Shown: positions 54,200 through 62,793 of the stretch, piece by piece
Numbering within the stretch: the stretch's first letter is position 1
How the letters are laid out: every line of letters starts with the position of its first letter
From: Kiritimatiellales bacterium
Lineage (GTDB): Bacteria > Verrucomicrobiota > Kiritimatiellia > Kiritimatiellales > Pontiellaceae
NCBI GenBank assembly: GCA_003246265.1
Contig: QKAU01000081.1
Location: 1-63,592 of the forward strand
Length of the DNA: 63,592 nucleotides
Direction of reading: 5' to 3'
Made by a program: the position numbers and the translations under genes
Notes under the pieces: generated by a model
Told to the model about the DNA's origin: nothing
Seen by the model: the letters and a program-made list of their open reading frames with translations, nothing else
Database searches by the model: none

Positions 54200-55144
54200 T
54201 CAAGGCCAGCGCAAGGCAACATAGGCGATGTAGAGGACCAGCAGGAAGGCCCCTTCCAACCGGTCGATCCGCCGCCCTGTCCAGGCCAGCGGGAGCAGGA
54301 TGAGCGCGCTCAGCGCCATGGCCCCGACATCGAGGCGTCCGATGCCCGGTGCCTCCAGCGGCCTGAGCGCGGCCGAAACGCCGAGGATGCCGAGCAGGTT
54401 GAAGAGGTTCGAGCCGACGATGTTGCCGACCGACATGTCGGGTTGCTTCCGCAGTGCGGCCACGACCGAGGTCGCCAGCTCCGGCAGGCTGGTCCCCGCG
54501 GCCACGATGGTCAGGCCGATGATGGCCTCGCCGACGCCCCACGCGCGGGCGATGCCGATGGAGCAGTCGATGAGCAGTTTCGAGCCGCCCCCGAGCATGG
54601 CCAGTCCGCCGGCGACGAACAGCAGGTCGAGCCACAGCCGCGCGGGGGCGTGGGGCACGGCCTGTTCGAATTCGCGCTCGACCGCGGCATTGTGCTGGCG
54701 CCGGGCCATGCGGACGATATGCGCGGTGTAGGCGGCCAGCAGCAGGACCATCAGCCCCCCGGCCCATTGCGGAACGGAACAGAAGAGCAGCAGGGCGGAC
54801 AAACCCAGCGTCGTCGCGATCATGACCGGGATGTCGAGGCGCAGCAGCGCCGACTCGATGCGGAGCGGACAGACGATGGCGGCCAGCCCGAGAATGGCCG
54901 CGATGTTGAAGATGTTCGAGCCGACGACGTTGCCGACGGCGATGTCGCCATGCCCGTTGAAGACGCTCTGCACGCTCACGAGCAGCTCCGGCGCGCTGGT
55001 CCCGAAGGCGACGACCGTCAGGCCGACCACCAGCGGCGAGAGCCCCAGCCGGATGGCCAGCGCGGCGCCGCCGCGCACCAGCAGATCGGCCCCGCCCGTC
55101 AACACCAGCAGCCCCGCCAGCAACCCCATCCATTGGACGACCAT
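54200..55144 (-). CDS. Sodium/calcium (CaCA) exchanger
   Basis: 314 residues, ten membrane helices in two inverted repeats. Both alpha-repeats are seen: GTSAPELLVSVQS with VGNVVGSNIFNI in the first half, and GTSLPELATSVVA with VGNIVGSNLFNL in the second. These phrases bind Na+ and Ca2+ in YrbG/NCX-type exchangers. ATG 55144 is preferred over a longer frame that would run through repeat copy C. It lies 193 bp after the SulP stop, the repeat filling most of the gap. Confidence 0.93.
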   Translation of the reverse strand: MVVQWMGLLAGLLVLTGGADLLVRGGAALAIRLGLSPLVVGLTVVAFGTSAPELLVSVQSVFNGHGDIAVGNVVGSNIFNIAAILGLAAIVCPLRIESALLRLDIPVMIATTLGLSALLLFCSVPQWAGGLMVLLLAAYTAHIVRMARRQHNAAVEREFEQAVPHAPARLWLDLLFVAGGLAMLGGGSKLLIDCSIGIARAWGVGEAIIGLTIVAAGTSLPELATSVVAALRKQPDMSVGNIVGSNLFNLLGILGVSAALRPLEAPGIGRLDVGAMALSALILLPLAWTGRRIDRLEGAFLLVLYIAYVALRWP

Positions 55145-55214
55145 GCAGCCCCCCTCGAGTTGCGCGTATTGTCGGGCATCGCCCGTGCCGATCAAGCCGA
55201 ATCGTCCTGTGCGC

Positions 55215-55341
55215 CTAGCGGTTCGCGTTTGAGTTGCCGTGGATGGGAAGGGCGGTGTGTCCCGCACCGCCGTGGACGGCTGGGGACAGCCGTCCCTACC
55301 CGTGGAATCGGCAGCGGCATCCCATTCGTGAACTGCCCTAG
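55215..55341. repeat. Full copy C of the dispersed structured repeat
   Basis: 127 bp from CTAG 55215-55218 to CTAG 55338-55341. Same orientation as copy A. Its right end again coincides with a stop codon (SulP, CTA 55338-55340). The left arm differs from A and B in the first 12 bases, then shares GAGTTGCCG, the two hairpins, GGAATCGGCAGCGGCATCCC and the CGTGAACTGCCCTAG end. Confidence 0.88.
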
Positions 55342-57014
55342 CAGGTTCCGTCCACCCCGGCGACGAGGCCCCGCGCCCGTTCGAGCGCGTCGTCGATCGT
55401 GGGGTGGAAATTCCTGCGGCCGACCTCCTTCATGAAGCCGGAGCGGATGAACACGGCGCGCGGCTGCGGCAGGACGCCGGAAAAGATGAGCTCGGTCCCG
55501 TCGCGGCGGCATTTGCGGTGGAGCTCCCGCAGGACATGGAGCCCGGTGGCGTCGATGGCCGGCACGTTGCGGATGCGCAGGACCAGCGCGGCGGGCGGCC
55601 TTTCGAGGCCGCGCATGGCATTGCGGAACGTATCGGCCATGCCGAAGAAGAAGGGTCCGCTGACTTCGAACACTTCGACCCCGGGGGGCACCTCGCGCGT
55701 GGCCAGCGACATCGGATCGTCATCGGAATCGCCGTCGCCGCGCAGATTGCGGGTGATGGCGGAGACATCGGCGATTTCGGCCATGCGCCGGATGAAGAGC
55801 AGCGCGGAAAGGACGACGCCGACCTGCACCGCGACGGTCAGGTCGACGAGCACCGTCAGCACGAAGGTGAGCAGCAGGACGAAGCGGTCGCTGCGCGGGC
55901 CCTTGAGGAGGGAGATGAAGTGGTGCCGCTCGCTCATGTTGTAGCTCACCACGACGAGGATGCCGGCGAGCGTCGCCAGCGGGATCGCCTTGGCGAGCGG
56001 CGCGCAGGCCAGCAGGAGCAGGAGCAGGACGAGGGCATGGACCATGCCGGCCACCGGGGTGCGGGCCCCGCTCTTGATGTTGGTGGCGGTGCGCGCGATG
56101 GCCCCCGTTGCCGGTATGCCGCCGAAGACGATGCCCGCGATGTTGGCGATCCCCTGCGCGACCAGCTCGGTGTCCGGCCGGTGCTGGCCGCCGGTCATGC
56201 CGTCGGCCACCGTGGCGGAGAGGAGCGATTCGATGGCGGCCAGCAGCGCAATGGTGAAGGCCGGGGCAACGAGGTGGTCGAGGTTCACCCCGTGCAGGGA
56301 GGGCAGCGCGGGCGACGGCAGCAGGCGCGGCAGGTCGCCGAAGCGGCTGCCGATGGTTTCGATGTCGAGGTGCAGCAGCGCGGCGGCCACGGTGGCCAAA
56401 AGCATGGCGACCAGCATGCCGGGAACGCGCGGCGCGTAGCGGCGCAGCAGCACGATGAGCGCGACCGTGCCGATCCCGAGGGCGGCCGCGGCGGGATTGA
56501 CCGTATCCAGGGCCCCGAGCATCGCGCCCCACTTGGGCAGGAAGTGCGAGGGCACCTCGGCCATGCGCAGGCCGAGCAGATCCTTGACCTGGGTGGAGAA
56601 GATCACCAGCGCAATGCCGGAGGTGAAGCCGGTGACCACCGGGAACGGGATGAAGCGGATCAGCCCGCCGAGGCGGAAGAGCCCGAAGAGGATGAGCAGC
56701 GCACCGGCCATCAGCGTGGCCCAGCAGAGCCCCGCATAGCCGAACTCGGCGAGGATGCCGGAGACGATCACGACGAACGCGCCGGTCGGCCCACCGATCT
56801 GCACCCGGCTGCCGCCGAGCAGGGAGATGAGGAAGCCCGCGACGATGGCGGTGAAGAGCCCGCGTTCGGGCGGAAGTCCGCTGGCGATGGCGAAGGCCAT
56901 CGCCAGCGGGAGCGCCACCACCCCGACGGTGGCCCCCGCCGCGAGGTCCGCGGCGAGGGTGGTGCGATTGTAGTCCTTGAGCAACGAGAAGAACTTGGGG
57001 TGGAACACGGCCAT
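55338..57014 (-). CDS. SulP-family anion transporter with STAS domain
   Basis: 558 residues. The membrane domain opens with LAAGATVGVVALPLAMAFAI and GGSRVQIGGPTGAFVVIVSG (split), the family pattern, and a C-terminal STAS domain (about 440-550) begins at VFEVSGPFFFG. Substrates in the family include sulfate, bicarbonate and C4-dicarboxylates; sequence alone cannot choose. It follows the ArsB/NhaD-type permease by 13 bp and is probably cotranscribed. The STAS domain could be an input for regulatory partners. Its stop is within repeat C. Confidence 0.9.
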   Translation of the reverse strand: MAVFHPKFFSLLKDYNRTTLAADLAAGATVGVVALPLAMAFAIASGLPPERGLFTAIVAGFLISLLGGSRVQIGGPTGAFVVIVSGILAEFGYAGLCWATLMAGALLILFGLFRLGGLIRFIPFPVVTGFTSGIALVIFSTQVKDLLGLRMAEVPSHFLPKWGAMLGALDTVNPAAAALGIGTVALIVLLRRYAPRVPGMLVAMLLATVAAALLHLDIETIGSRFGDLPRLLPSPALPSLHGVNLDHLVAPAFTIALLAAIESLLSATVADGMTGGQHRPDTELVAQGIANIAGIVFGGIPATGAIARTATNIKSGARTPVAGMVHALVLLLLLLACAPLAKAIPLATLAGILVVVSYNMSERHHFISLLKGPRSDRFVLLLTFVLTVLVDLTVAVQVGVVLSALLFIRRMAEIADVSAITRNLRGDGDSDDDPMSLATREVPPGVEVFEVSGPFFFGMADTFRNAMRGLERPPAALVLRIRNVPAIDATGLHVLRELHRKCRRDGTELIFSGVLPQPRAVFIRSGFMKEVGRRNFHPTIDDALERARGLVAGVDGTC

Positions 57015-57027
57015 CGGGGCTCCGGGA

Positions 57028-58335
57028 TTAGTGGACCATGAAGTAGCGGAGGTAGAGGTAGAGGTGGGCGATCAGCAGCGACGCGATCATGAAGGGGAAG
57101 CCCCACTTCGTGAAGGACCAGAAGGTGATCCGGCAGTTGTTGCGGTTGGCGATCTGCGAGATCACCACGTTGGCCGAGGCCCCGACCAGCGTACCGTTGC
57201 CGCCCAGGCAGGCGCCCAGCGCCAGGGCCCAGAGCAGCGGCTCGGCGATATGCACCTTGACCAGCTCCGCATCCTCGATCCCCATCTGCTGGGCGAAGAT
57301 CGGGATGATCCCCTTCACCAGCGGGATCATCGCCATGACCAGCGGGATGTTGTCGACGATGGCCGACGCGATGGCGCTGAACCAGAGGATGGTGAAGACG
57401 GTGGCCATGAGGTTGCCGCCGCAGGCGTGCAGGATCAGTTCGCCCATCTTCTCGAAGACGTGGTGGTGCTCCAGCGCGGCGATCATCATGAAGAGACCCG
57501 AGAAGAAGAGGATGGTGTTCCACTCGACGTGCGCCAGGGCGTGGTGGACATCCTTCCGGCAGACCAGCACCATGAGCATCGCGCCGGCCAGGGCAATGAT
57601 GCCCGGCTCGATGTTGAGCAGGCGGCCACCGAAGAAGCCGGCGAGGATCAGGGCGAAGACGGCCAGGGCCTTCTTGAGCACGGCAGGCTGGAGGATCGCC
57701 TTTTCCGGGCGCGACTGCTCGACCCGCTTGCGGGTATGCTCGTGGGTCCGCACCGACCTGCGCATCACCAGCGCCATGAAGGTGAGCAGCACCACCATCA
57801 TGATGAGCACCGGCGGGCCGAGGCAGAGCAGGAAGTCGTTGAAGGAGAGGTGGGTCTGGGATCCGATCAGGATGTTGGGCGGGTCGCCGACCAGGGTCGA
57901 GGTGCCGCCGATGTTGGAGAAGACCGCCTCCATGATGAGGATCGGCGTGGCCGGCAGCTCGAGCAGCTGGCAGAGCAGGATGGTGATCGGCGCCATCAGG
58001 ATCACGGTCGTGACGTTGTCGAGCCAGGCCGACAGGAAAGCGGTCAGGACCATGAAGAGGACGGCGATGACGAGGCCGTTGCCGCGGGCAAGCCGGGCCA
58101 GCTTGATGGCGAGCCACTCGAACACGCCGGTATCGGTCAGCGTGTTGACCACGACCATCATGCCGATCAGCAGGAAGAGCACGTTGAGGTCGATCGCGTG
58201 GAGCGCCTCCTCGTAGCCGATGAGGTGCAGGCCGATCACCAGCCCCGCGCCGATGAGCGCGGCGATGGTCTTGTCGACGAGTTCGGTCGCAATGAAGAAG
58301 TAGACGACCAGGAAGAGAACAATGGGAAGCCACAT
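57028..58335 (-). CDS. ArsB/NhaD-superfamily (ion transporter) permease
   Basis: 435 residues, about 11-12 membrane helices. Family features are LDNVTTVILMAPITI, GGTSTLVGDPPNILIG, and in the second half DNIPLVMAMIPLV and CLGGNGTLVGASANVV. This is the IT-superfamily pattern shared by NhaD Na+/H+ antiporters, ArsB and the P-protein/citrate group; GDPPNI and DN are typical of the NhaD/P-protein side. Substrate is inferred as Na+ or an organic anion. GGAG lies before ATG 58335. It directly follows the EIIA-CBS gene (16 bp). Confidence 0.85.
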   Translation of the reverse strand: MWLPIVLFLVVYFFIATELVDKTIAALIGAGLVIGLHLIGYEEALHAIDLNVLFLLIGMMVVVNTLTDTGVFEWLAIKLARLARGNGLVIAVLFMVLTAFLSAWLDNVTTVILMAPITILLCQLLELPATPILIMEAVFSNIGGTSTLVGDPPNILIGSQTHLSFNDFLLCLGPPVLIMMVVLLTFMALVMRRSVRTHEHTRKRVEQSRPEKAILQPAVLKKALAVFALILAGFFGGRLLNIEPGIIALAGAMLMVLVCRKDVHHALAHVEWNTILFFSGLFMMIAALEHHHVFEKMGELILHACGGNLMATVFTILWFSAIASAIVDNIPLVMAMIPLVKGIIPIFAQQMGIEDAELVKVHIAEPLLWALALGACLGGNGTLVGASANVVISQIANRNNCRITFWSFTKWGFPFMIASLLIAHLYLYLRYFMVH

Positions 58336-58351
58336 GGCGGGAATCTCCAGG

Positions 58352-59269
58352 TTAGTAGTTGACCACGTTGTCGAGCACGGTGCCCTTGTCGATCGTGCCG
58401 ATCCACCGGTTCTGCGCATCCACCACGTAGAGCTTCGGGTAGTTGCGGATCGTGAGGTCGAAGACGACCTCCATGATGGTGTAGTCGGGCGGCACGGTGC
58501 GCGCGTTGTCCTCCATGATTTCGCCGGCGGTCATGTTGCGCTCGTCGGCGAAATACTTCTCGAAGGGGTCGAACTCGGCGATGAACGAGACGCTCTTGAG
58601 CTTGGCGAAGAAGTCGGGCAGCCCGTAGCGGAAGAGGCGGCCGACGGTGATTTCGCCGAGGATCCCGTGGTTTTCGTCGACCACCGGCACCGAGTAGAGG
58701 TTGTTGACGCCCATCAGGTGCGTGCACCGGGAGACGGGCTCGGAGGCCTCCACGCTCCAGCGCGGCGGGCGCATGATGTCGCGGGCGACCAGCGGCTTGT
58801 CGATGCGCGGGTTCTGGCCCTTGAAGATGTCGCGCAGCGCCTCGGGCGTCGCCGCGGCGAGGACCTCGGCCCGCACGGCATCGTCGAACAGCAGGCGCGA
58901 GAGCTGGGCCATGAGCTTGAGCGAGATGGAGGGGTCGGAGGTCGGCACGAGGAAGAGGCAGACGACCTGGACGGGGAACTCCTCGAACATCACCGGTTCG
59001 GGCAGGGTCGCCACGGCGAAGATCGCCTGGCTGAGATGCTCGAGCCGCGCGTGCGGGAAGGCGATCGACTTGCCGACGGCCGTGGTGCGCTGCGCCTCGC
59101 GGCGGATGAGCGCCTGGAGGATCGCCTCGTGGGAAAGCTCGGGGTTGACCTCGTAGAAGGCCCCGGTGCAGAGCTGCTTCAGGATGGCGTCGAACGCGGC
59201 ATCGCGGTTGGCGGCCGCCAGACCGGGCAGCCAGGATTCCATTTTGCGGGTATAGTTCAGTATGTTCAT
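58352..59269 (-). CDS. Stand-alone EIIA domain fused to a CBS pair
   Basis: 305 residues. The first 150 resemble PTS fructose/nitrogen-type EIIA: IAFPHARLEHL contains the phosphorylatable His73, with a downstream QVVCLFLVPT strand. A CBS pair follows (about 155-305, DIMRPPRW, GILGEITVG, GEIMEDNART and the final KGTVLDNV). No EIIB or EIIC partner exists nearby, so it is probably regulatory: the EIIA domain would read phosphorylation state and the CBS pair nucleotides. AGGAG lies before ATG 59269. Placed 11 bp after the CBS-only gene and immediately before a cation permease. Confidence 0.87.
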   Translation of the reverse strand: MNILNYTRKMESWLPGLAAANRDAAFDAILKQLCTGAFYEVNPELSHEAILQALIRREAQRTTAVGKSIAFPHARLEHLSQAIFAVATLPEPVMFEEFPVQVVCLFLVPTSDPSISLKLMAQLSRLLFDDAVRAEVLAAATPEALRDIFKGQNPRIDKPLVARDIMRPPRWSVEASEPVSRCTHLMGVNNLYSVPVVDENHGILGEITVGRLFRYGLPDFFAKLKSVSFIAEFDPFEKYFADERNMTAGEIMEDNARTVPPDYTIMEVVFDLTIRNYPKLYVVDAQNRWIGTIDKGTVLDNVVNY

Positions 59270-59280
59270 GGCCTCTCCTC

Positions 59281-59748
59281 CTACAGGCTGGCTTCGGCCT
59301 TGGCGCGCAGGTAGTGCCCAAGGATATGCTTGGCTTCGAGAATGCCGACGACACGGCCCTCGTCGTCGACCACGGCGATTTCCCGGACATGGTTGCGGTC
59401 CATGAGCTCGAGCACCTGCCCGAGGGGGGCGTTCGCCTGGATGGTCACGGGTTCTTCGGCCATCTCCTGCGCGGCGCGGGAATTGAGCACGAAGACGATG
59501 GCCGGGAGCATCTCGTGCGCATCGCCCTGCTGGCGGGAGAGCTTGAGGATCTCCATGGCGATCTGCTTGGCCTGGACGACGCCGCAGAGGCGCCCCTGGG
59601 CATCTTCGAGATAGACCTTGTAGCGGGTCGACGAGCAGAGCAGGTCGGCGAGCTTTTCGAGCGGGGCGGAAGCCTCCGCCCGCAGGAAGGCGGCATCGAG
59701 CAGGTAGCCGATGTCCTTGACGGTGGTATTTGCCAGATTGGCTTTCAT
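59281..59748 (-). CDS. CBS-domain protein
   Basis: 155 residues with a CBS pair. The core holds KVYLEDAQGRLCGVV in the first unit and VREIAVVDDEGRVVGILEAKHIL in the second, the typical 'V-D-G-V-G' turns that bind adenosine ligands. No catalytic domain is attached. AGGAG precedes ATG 59748. It sits between the small anchored protein and the EIIA-CBS gene, suggesting a soluble sensor for the antiporter cluster. Confidence 0.85.
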   Translation of the reverse strand: MKANLANTTVKDIGYLLDAAFLRAEASAPLEKLADLLCSSTRYKVYLEDAQGRLCGVVQAKQIAMEILKLSRQQGDAHEMLPAIVFVLNSRAAQEMAEEPVTIQANAPLGQVLELMDRNHVREIAVVDDEGRVVGILEAKHILGHYLRAKAEASL

Positions 59749-59855
59749 GGGTGTTCTCCTGGGGATGGGTCGTTGGGAAACCGCGCCCGCGCGGGCGCAA
59801 GCGAAGGCGGACGGCCGCCCTGTGCGGCCCCCGCGCCAAGCAATCGCTTCCCCGG

Positions 59856-60182
59856 CTAGATCCGCAGGGGAACGCTCCAGCCAAAGGATTTGCCCCCCGA
59901 GAAGATGTCGGGCGGATTGCTGGCGATCTGGTCGAAGCGCGTGTTTTCGGCAAGGACGGCGAGGTCCTGGCCAAGCAGCACCAGCGTCTCGCGCAGGCGC
60001 AGGTCGCGGCCATCCTCCTCCAGCGCCCCCTCGCAGAGCCCCTCCGCCTCCCCTTCGGCCAGGCGGACCACCGACGCATTGCGCGTACCGCCGCAGGAGG
60101 CGACCTCGAGCATCCAGGCGCCGGCGAAGCCCAGCACCATCAGGAGCAGGATCCACCGCTGGGCTGGAGGGTTCGCTTGCAT
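59856..60182 (-). CDS. Small membrane-anchored protein of unknown function
   Basis: 108 residues with one N-terminal hydrophobic helix (RWILLLMVLGFAGAWMLEV, about 9-27), then a soluble acidic part with two cysteines. No domain is recognised. It begins 5 bp after the CPA2 antiporter stop in the same transcript, so an accessory role to the transporter is inferred from position only. Confidence 0.55.
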   Translation of the reverse strand: MQANPPAQRWILLLMVLGFAGAWMLEVASCGGTRNASVVRLAEGEAEGLCEGALEEDGRDLRLRETLVLLGQDLAVLAENTRFDQIASNPPDIFSGGKSFGWSVPLRI

Positions 60183-60187
60183 GGGTC

Positions 60188-61864
60188 CTAGGCGGCCACG
60201 GCCTGGCGGTTGACGAGTTCGGCGTTCACGCGGCGCTGGGCGGCGCGCAGGTCGAGCACGCCGAGCAGCCGGCCGCTCTCCTCGTCGGCGATCACCGGCA
60301 GCGCCTCGGCCTGCATGTTCTTCATCTCGCGGAGCGCCTCGCCGAGGTTCGTCCCGGCCAGGAGGCGGTCGCGCAGCGGCTGCATGACGTCGCCGACCAC
60401 CAGCCATTGCCAGGTGTCGCGGTCGACGACCAGCTCCTTGAGCATGTCGAAGGTAAGCACGCCGATGGTCCGGCCGTCGCCGTCGACGACGGGATAGACG
60501 AAGGTATCCTGTTCGGCGAAGTGCTGGACCACCTGGGCCAGCGGCGTCCCCTCGGGCAGCGGGACGATCTCCTCGTTGACGACATCGGCCACCTTCAGTT
60601 CGGCCATGATGTCCTCTTCGGTGATGTTGCGGCCGATCTCGCCGGCCTTCTTGATGGCCAGCTTGGCGAAGGCGGGCCCGATGAGCTGGACGCAGAGGGT
60701 GGTGGCGGTGACGGTGAAGATGATCATGTCGCCCAGGCTCATCCCTTCGGTGACGCGGATATCCTGGAGGTTCTGGCTGGCGACGATGGAGAGGCCGACG
60801 GCGACGCCGCCCTGGGCGAAGAGCGCCATGCCCATGTAGTTCTGGACCGGCTTGTCGGCCTTGGACCAGCGGGCGCCCCAGTAGGAGCCGACCCACTTGC
60901 CGATGCTGCGCATCAGCACATAGGCCGCCACCAGCGCCCAGATCCACGGCGGCATGCTGCCCAGCGCCAGCCGCGCGCCGACCAGCACGAAGAAGATGAT
61001 GTAGATCGGCGTCGCGAAGGAGCGCACCGTCTCGAACAGCTGCTTCGAGCGCCGCGGCGCGAGATTGATCAGCACGATCCCCACCGCCATCGTCGCGAGG
61101 ATGACGTCGAGGTGGAAGGCGACCGAGAGGCCGATGCAGACGAGCAGGATGCCCACCGAAATCCCCAGCCGCTTCTCCGTCTGCGGCAGGTAGTGCATCA
61201 TGGCGTTGAGGATGAAGCCGCAGGCCACGCCCAGCACGATGGCGCCCGCCAGCTCGAGGCCGGTGCGCCCGAGCGTCGCGGCGATCGACTCGCCGCCGCT
61301 CTGCGTCAGGATCGAGGCGGCGCTCGTGCCGAGGCCGTAGAGGGTCATCGCCAGCGCGTCGTCGAGCGCGACGATGGCGACGATCGCGGTGGTGAGCACG
61401 CCGGCCGAGCGGTATTCCCAGAGCACGTCGATCGTCGAGGCCGGGTCGGTGGCCGAGGCGATCGCCCCGAAGACGACGCCGGCGGCGATGGCCGTGACCC
61501 CGTCGTGGCAGACCAGCCAGACGATCAGCGAGGAGAAGAGGCCGACGAGCAGGAAGGCCGCCAACCCCTCGCCCAGCAGGATGAGGGTGAACTGCTTGCC
61601 GTATTTCTTGAAGATCGAGCCGCTCAGCTCGCCGCCCACCAGGAAGCCGATCACGCCCAGCGCGAAGTTGTTGAAGGGCCGCAGCGCCGCCACGTCCGAG
61701 GCATGCAGCAGCCCGAGGCCGGTATCGCCGATCAGCACGCCGACGACGATGTAGCCCACCACCTGGGGGATCCCCAGCTTCTGGAAGATCCACGCCCCGA
61801 CCACGCCGCCCGCGATGCAGATGCCCAGGACCCCGAGAACGCCCAGCTGGAAGTCAGGCGGCAT
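60188..61864 (-). CDS. CPA2-type cation:proton antiporter with C-terminal CBS pair
   Basis: 558 residues. Thirteen-helix Na+/H+-exchanger fold with the conserved unwound helix 5 acidic site seen as SATDPASTIDVL. The opening 'GIPQVVGYIVVGVLIG' is typical of KefB/NhaS3-like proteins. From about 425 a CBS pair (VADVVNEEIVPLPEG, TIGVLTFDML, DVMQPLRDRLL, GRLLGVLDLR) replaces the usual TrkA domain. It likely exchanges K+ or Na+ for protons under CBS control. It starts 4 bp before the upstream stop (SD GGGAG inside it), so it is coupled to the HTH-EIIA gene. Confidence 0.88.
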   Translation of the reverse strand: MPPDFQLGVLGVLGICIAGGVVGAWIFQKLGIPQVVGYIVVGVLIGDTGLGLLHASDVAALRPFNNFALGVIGFLVGGELSGSIFKKYGKQFTLILLGEGLAAFLLVGLFSSLIVWLVCHDGVTAIAAGVVFGAIASATDPASTIDVLWEYRSAGVLTTAIVAIVALDDALAMTLYGLGTSAASILTQSGGESIAATLGRTGLELAGAIVLGVACGFILNAMMHYLPQTEKRLGISVGILLVCIGLSVAFHLDVILATMAVGIVLINLAPRRSKQLFETVRSFATPIYIIFFVLVGARLALGSMPPWIWALVAAYVLMRSIGKWVGSYWGARWSKADKPVQNYMGMALFAQGGVAVGLSIVASQNLQDIRVTEGMSLGDMIIFTVTATTLCVQLIGPAFAKLAIKKAGEIGRNITEEDIMAELKVADVVNEEIVPLPEGTPLAQVVQHFAEQDTFVYPVVDGDGRTIGVLTFDMLKELVVDRDTWQWLVVGDVMQPLRDRLLAGTNLGEALREMKNMQAEALPVIADEESGRLLGVLDLRAAQRRVNAELVNRQAVAA

Positions 61865-61868
61865 CGCG

Positions 61869-62519
61869 CTACTCCCCCGTCACCAGTTGTTCGTAGATGA
61901 AGGCCGGATCGTTCGACTCGATGATCCGCTGGCGGGTTTCGGCATCCTTCAGGCGGCTGCTGATGTTCGAGAGCGCGCGGATGTACTTCGCGTGCTGGTC
62001 GGAGCGCGCCGCCAGCATGCAGACGATCTGGACCGGCTTGTTGTCGAGCGAGGAGTAGTCGCCGATCGGATGCCGGCAGACCGCCACCGCCATCACCAGG
62101 TCCGTCACCGAGTCGATGCGCACATGCGGCACGCCGACGCCGAAGCCGATGCCGGTGCTCATCAGCTCCTCGCGGGCGAAGATCCCTTCGAGCAGCTCGT
62201 CGCGGTTCTTGACCGAGGGCGAGGCGGCCAGCAGGTCGACCAGCCGGGTCAGCACCGTCTTCTTGTCGGCCTCGTCGATCACCAGCACCCGTTCGGGGGC
62301 GAGGAGGGCGCCGTTGACGGCCACGCCGGGCTTGGCGGCCTGCTGGGCCTTGCTGGAGAGGCGGGAGTTGACCCAGTTTTCGACGTCTTCGCGCTTGAAG
62401 CGCCAGGTGGTACCGAGCTTGCCGCCGGGCAGGTCGCCCTTCTGCGCCCAGTCGTAGACCGTGCGCTCGGAGACGCGCAGGTAGGCCGCCACCTCTTCAA
62501 TCGTCATGATTTCGTGCAT
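61869..62519 (-). CDS. Helix-turn-helix protein fused to an EIIA (PTS-Ntr) domain
   Basis: 216 residues: excisionase-type winged HTH (1-52, MTIEEVAAYLRVSERTVYDW and the KLGTTWRF wing) followed by an EIIA(Ntr)-like domain (70-216) with the phosphorylatable His132 in GVGVPHVRID. This is the first gene of the minus-strand ion cluster and could be its autoregulator, binding DNA depending on EIIA phosphorylation. AAGGA lies about eight bases before ATG 62519. The fusion is seen in other bacteria as 'PTS IIA plus HTH', but the signal it receives is unknown. Confidence 0.85.
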   Translation of the reverse strand: MHEIMTIEEVAAYLRVSERTVYDWAQKGDLPGGKLGTTWRFKREDVENWVNSRLSSKAQQAAKPGVAVNGALLAPERVLVIDEADKKTVLTRLVDLLAASPSVKNRDELLEGIFAREELMSTGIGFGVGVPHVRIDSVTDLVMAVAVCRHPIGDYSSLDNKPVQIVCMLAARSDQHAKYIRALSNISSRLKDAETRQRIIESNDPAFIYEQLVTGE

Positions 62520-62547
62520 AAACGCATCCTTCCGTTGAATTCGCGGA

Positions 62548-62575
62548 AAACTACACCCAACCGCACGGTTTGCAA
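62548..62575 (-). promoter_or_regulatory. Possible promoter of the ion-transport cluster
   Basis: On the minus strand TTGCAA (62575-62570), 16 bases, then TAGTTT (62553-62548). It is positioned 29 bp upstream of the HTH-EIIA start. The match is only moderate, and nearby TTGAAA could also serve. Confidence 0.3.
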
Positions 62576-62793
62576 TAGAAAGTTTCAAAAATCCATCGGG
62601 TGCCACGCGTTTCAATTTCCAGGCATACCGCGCGGCCAATAATGGAGGTTCATACCCGTTTCCGGGGAGAAGACAGGGCTCGCCCGCCGGGCGGGCCGCG
62701 CAAGAAGAAGTGCTCCCACGGCAGTTGCGGAATACCCCGAAATGAGATCCCTGGTCTGTAGACGCCCCGACCGGATTGCGGTCCGATGGAAGA

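Noticed and set aside
55145-55267. N-terminal extension of the Na/Ca exchanger through repeat copy C
   Set aside because: The extra 41 residues are encoded by the repeat and lack a signal or helix; ATG 55144 opens directly into the first membrane helix.
59711-61900. Plus-strand frame of 729 codons over the CPA2 antiporter
   Set aside because: It is rich in Asp, His, Glu and Arg with no fold-like pattern; it is the antisense shadow of the transporter.
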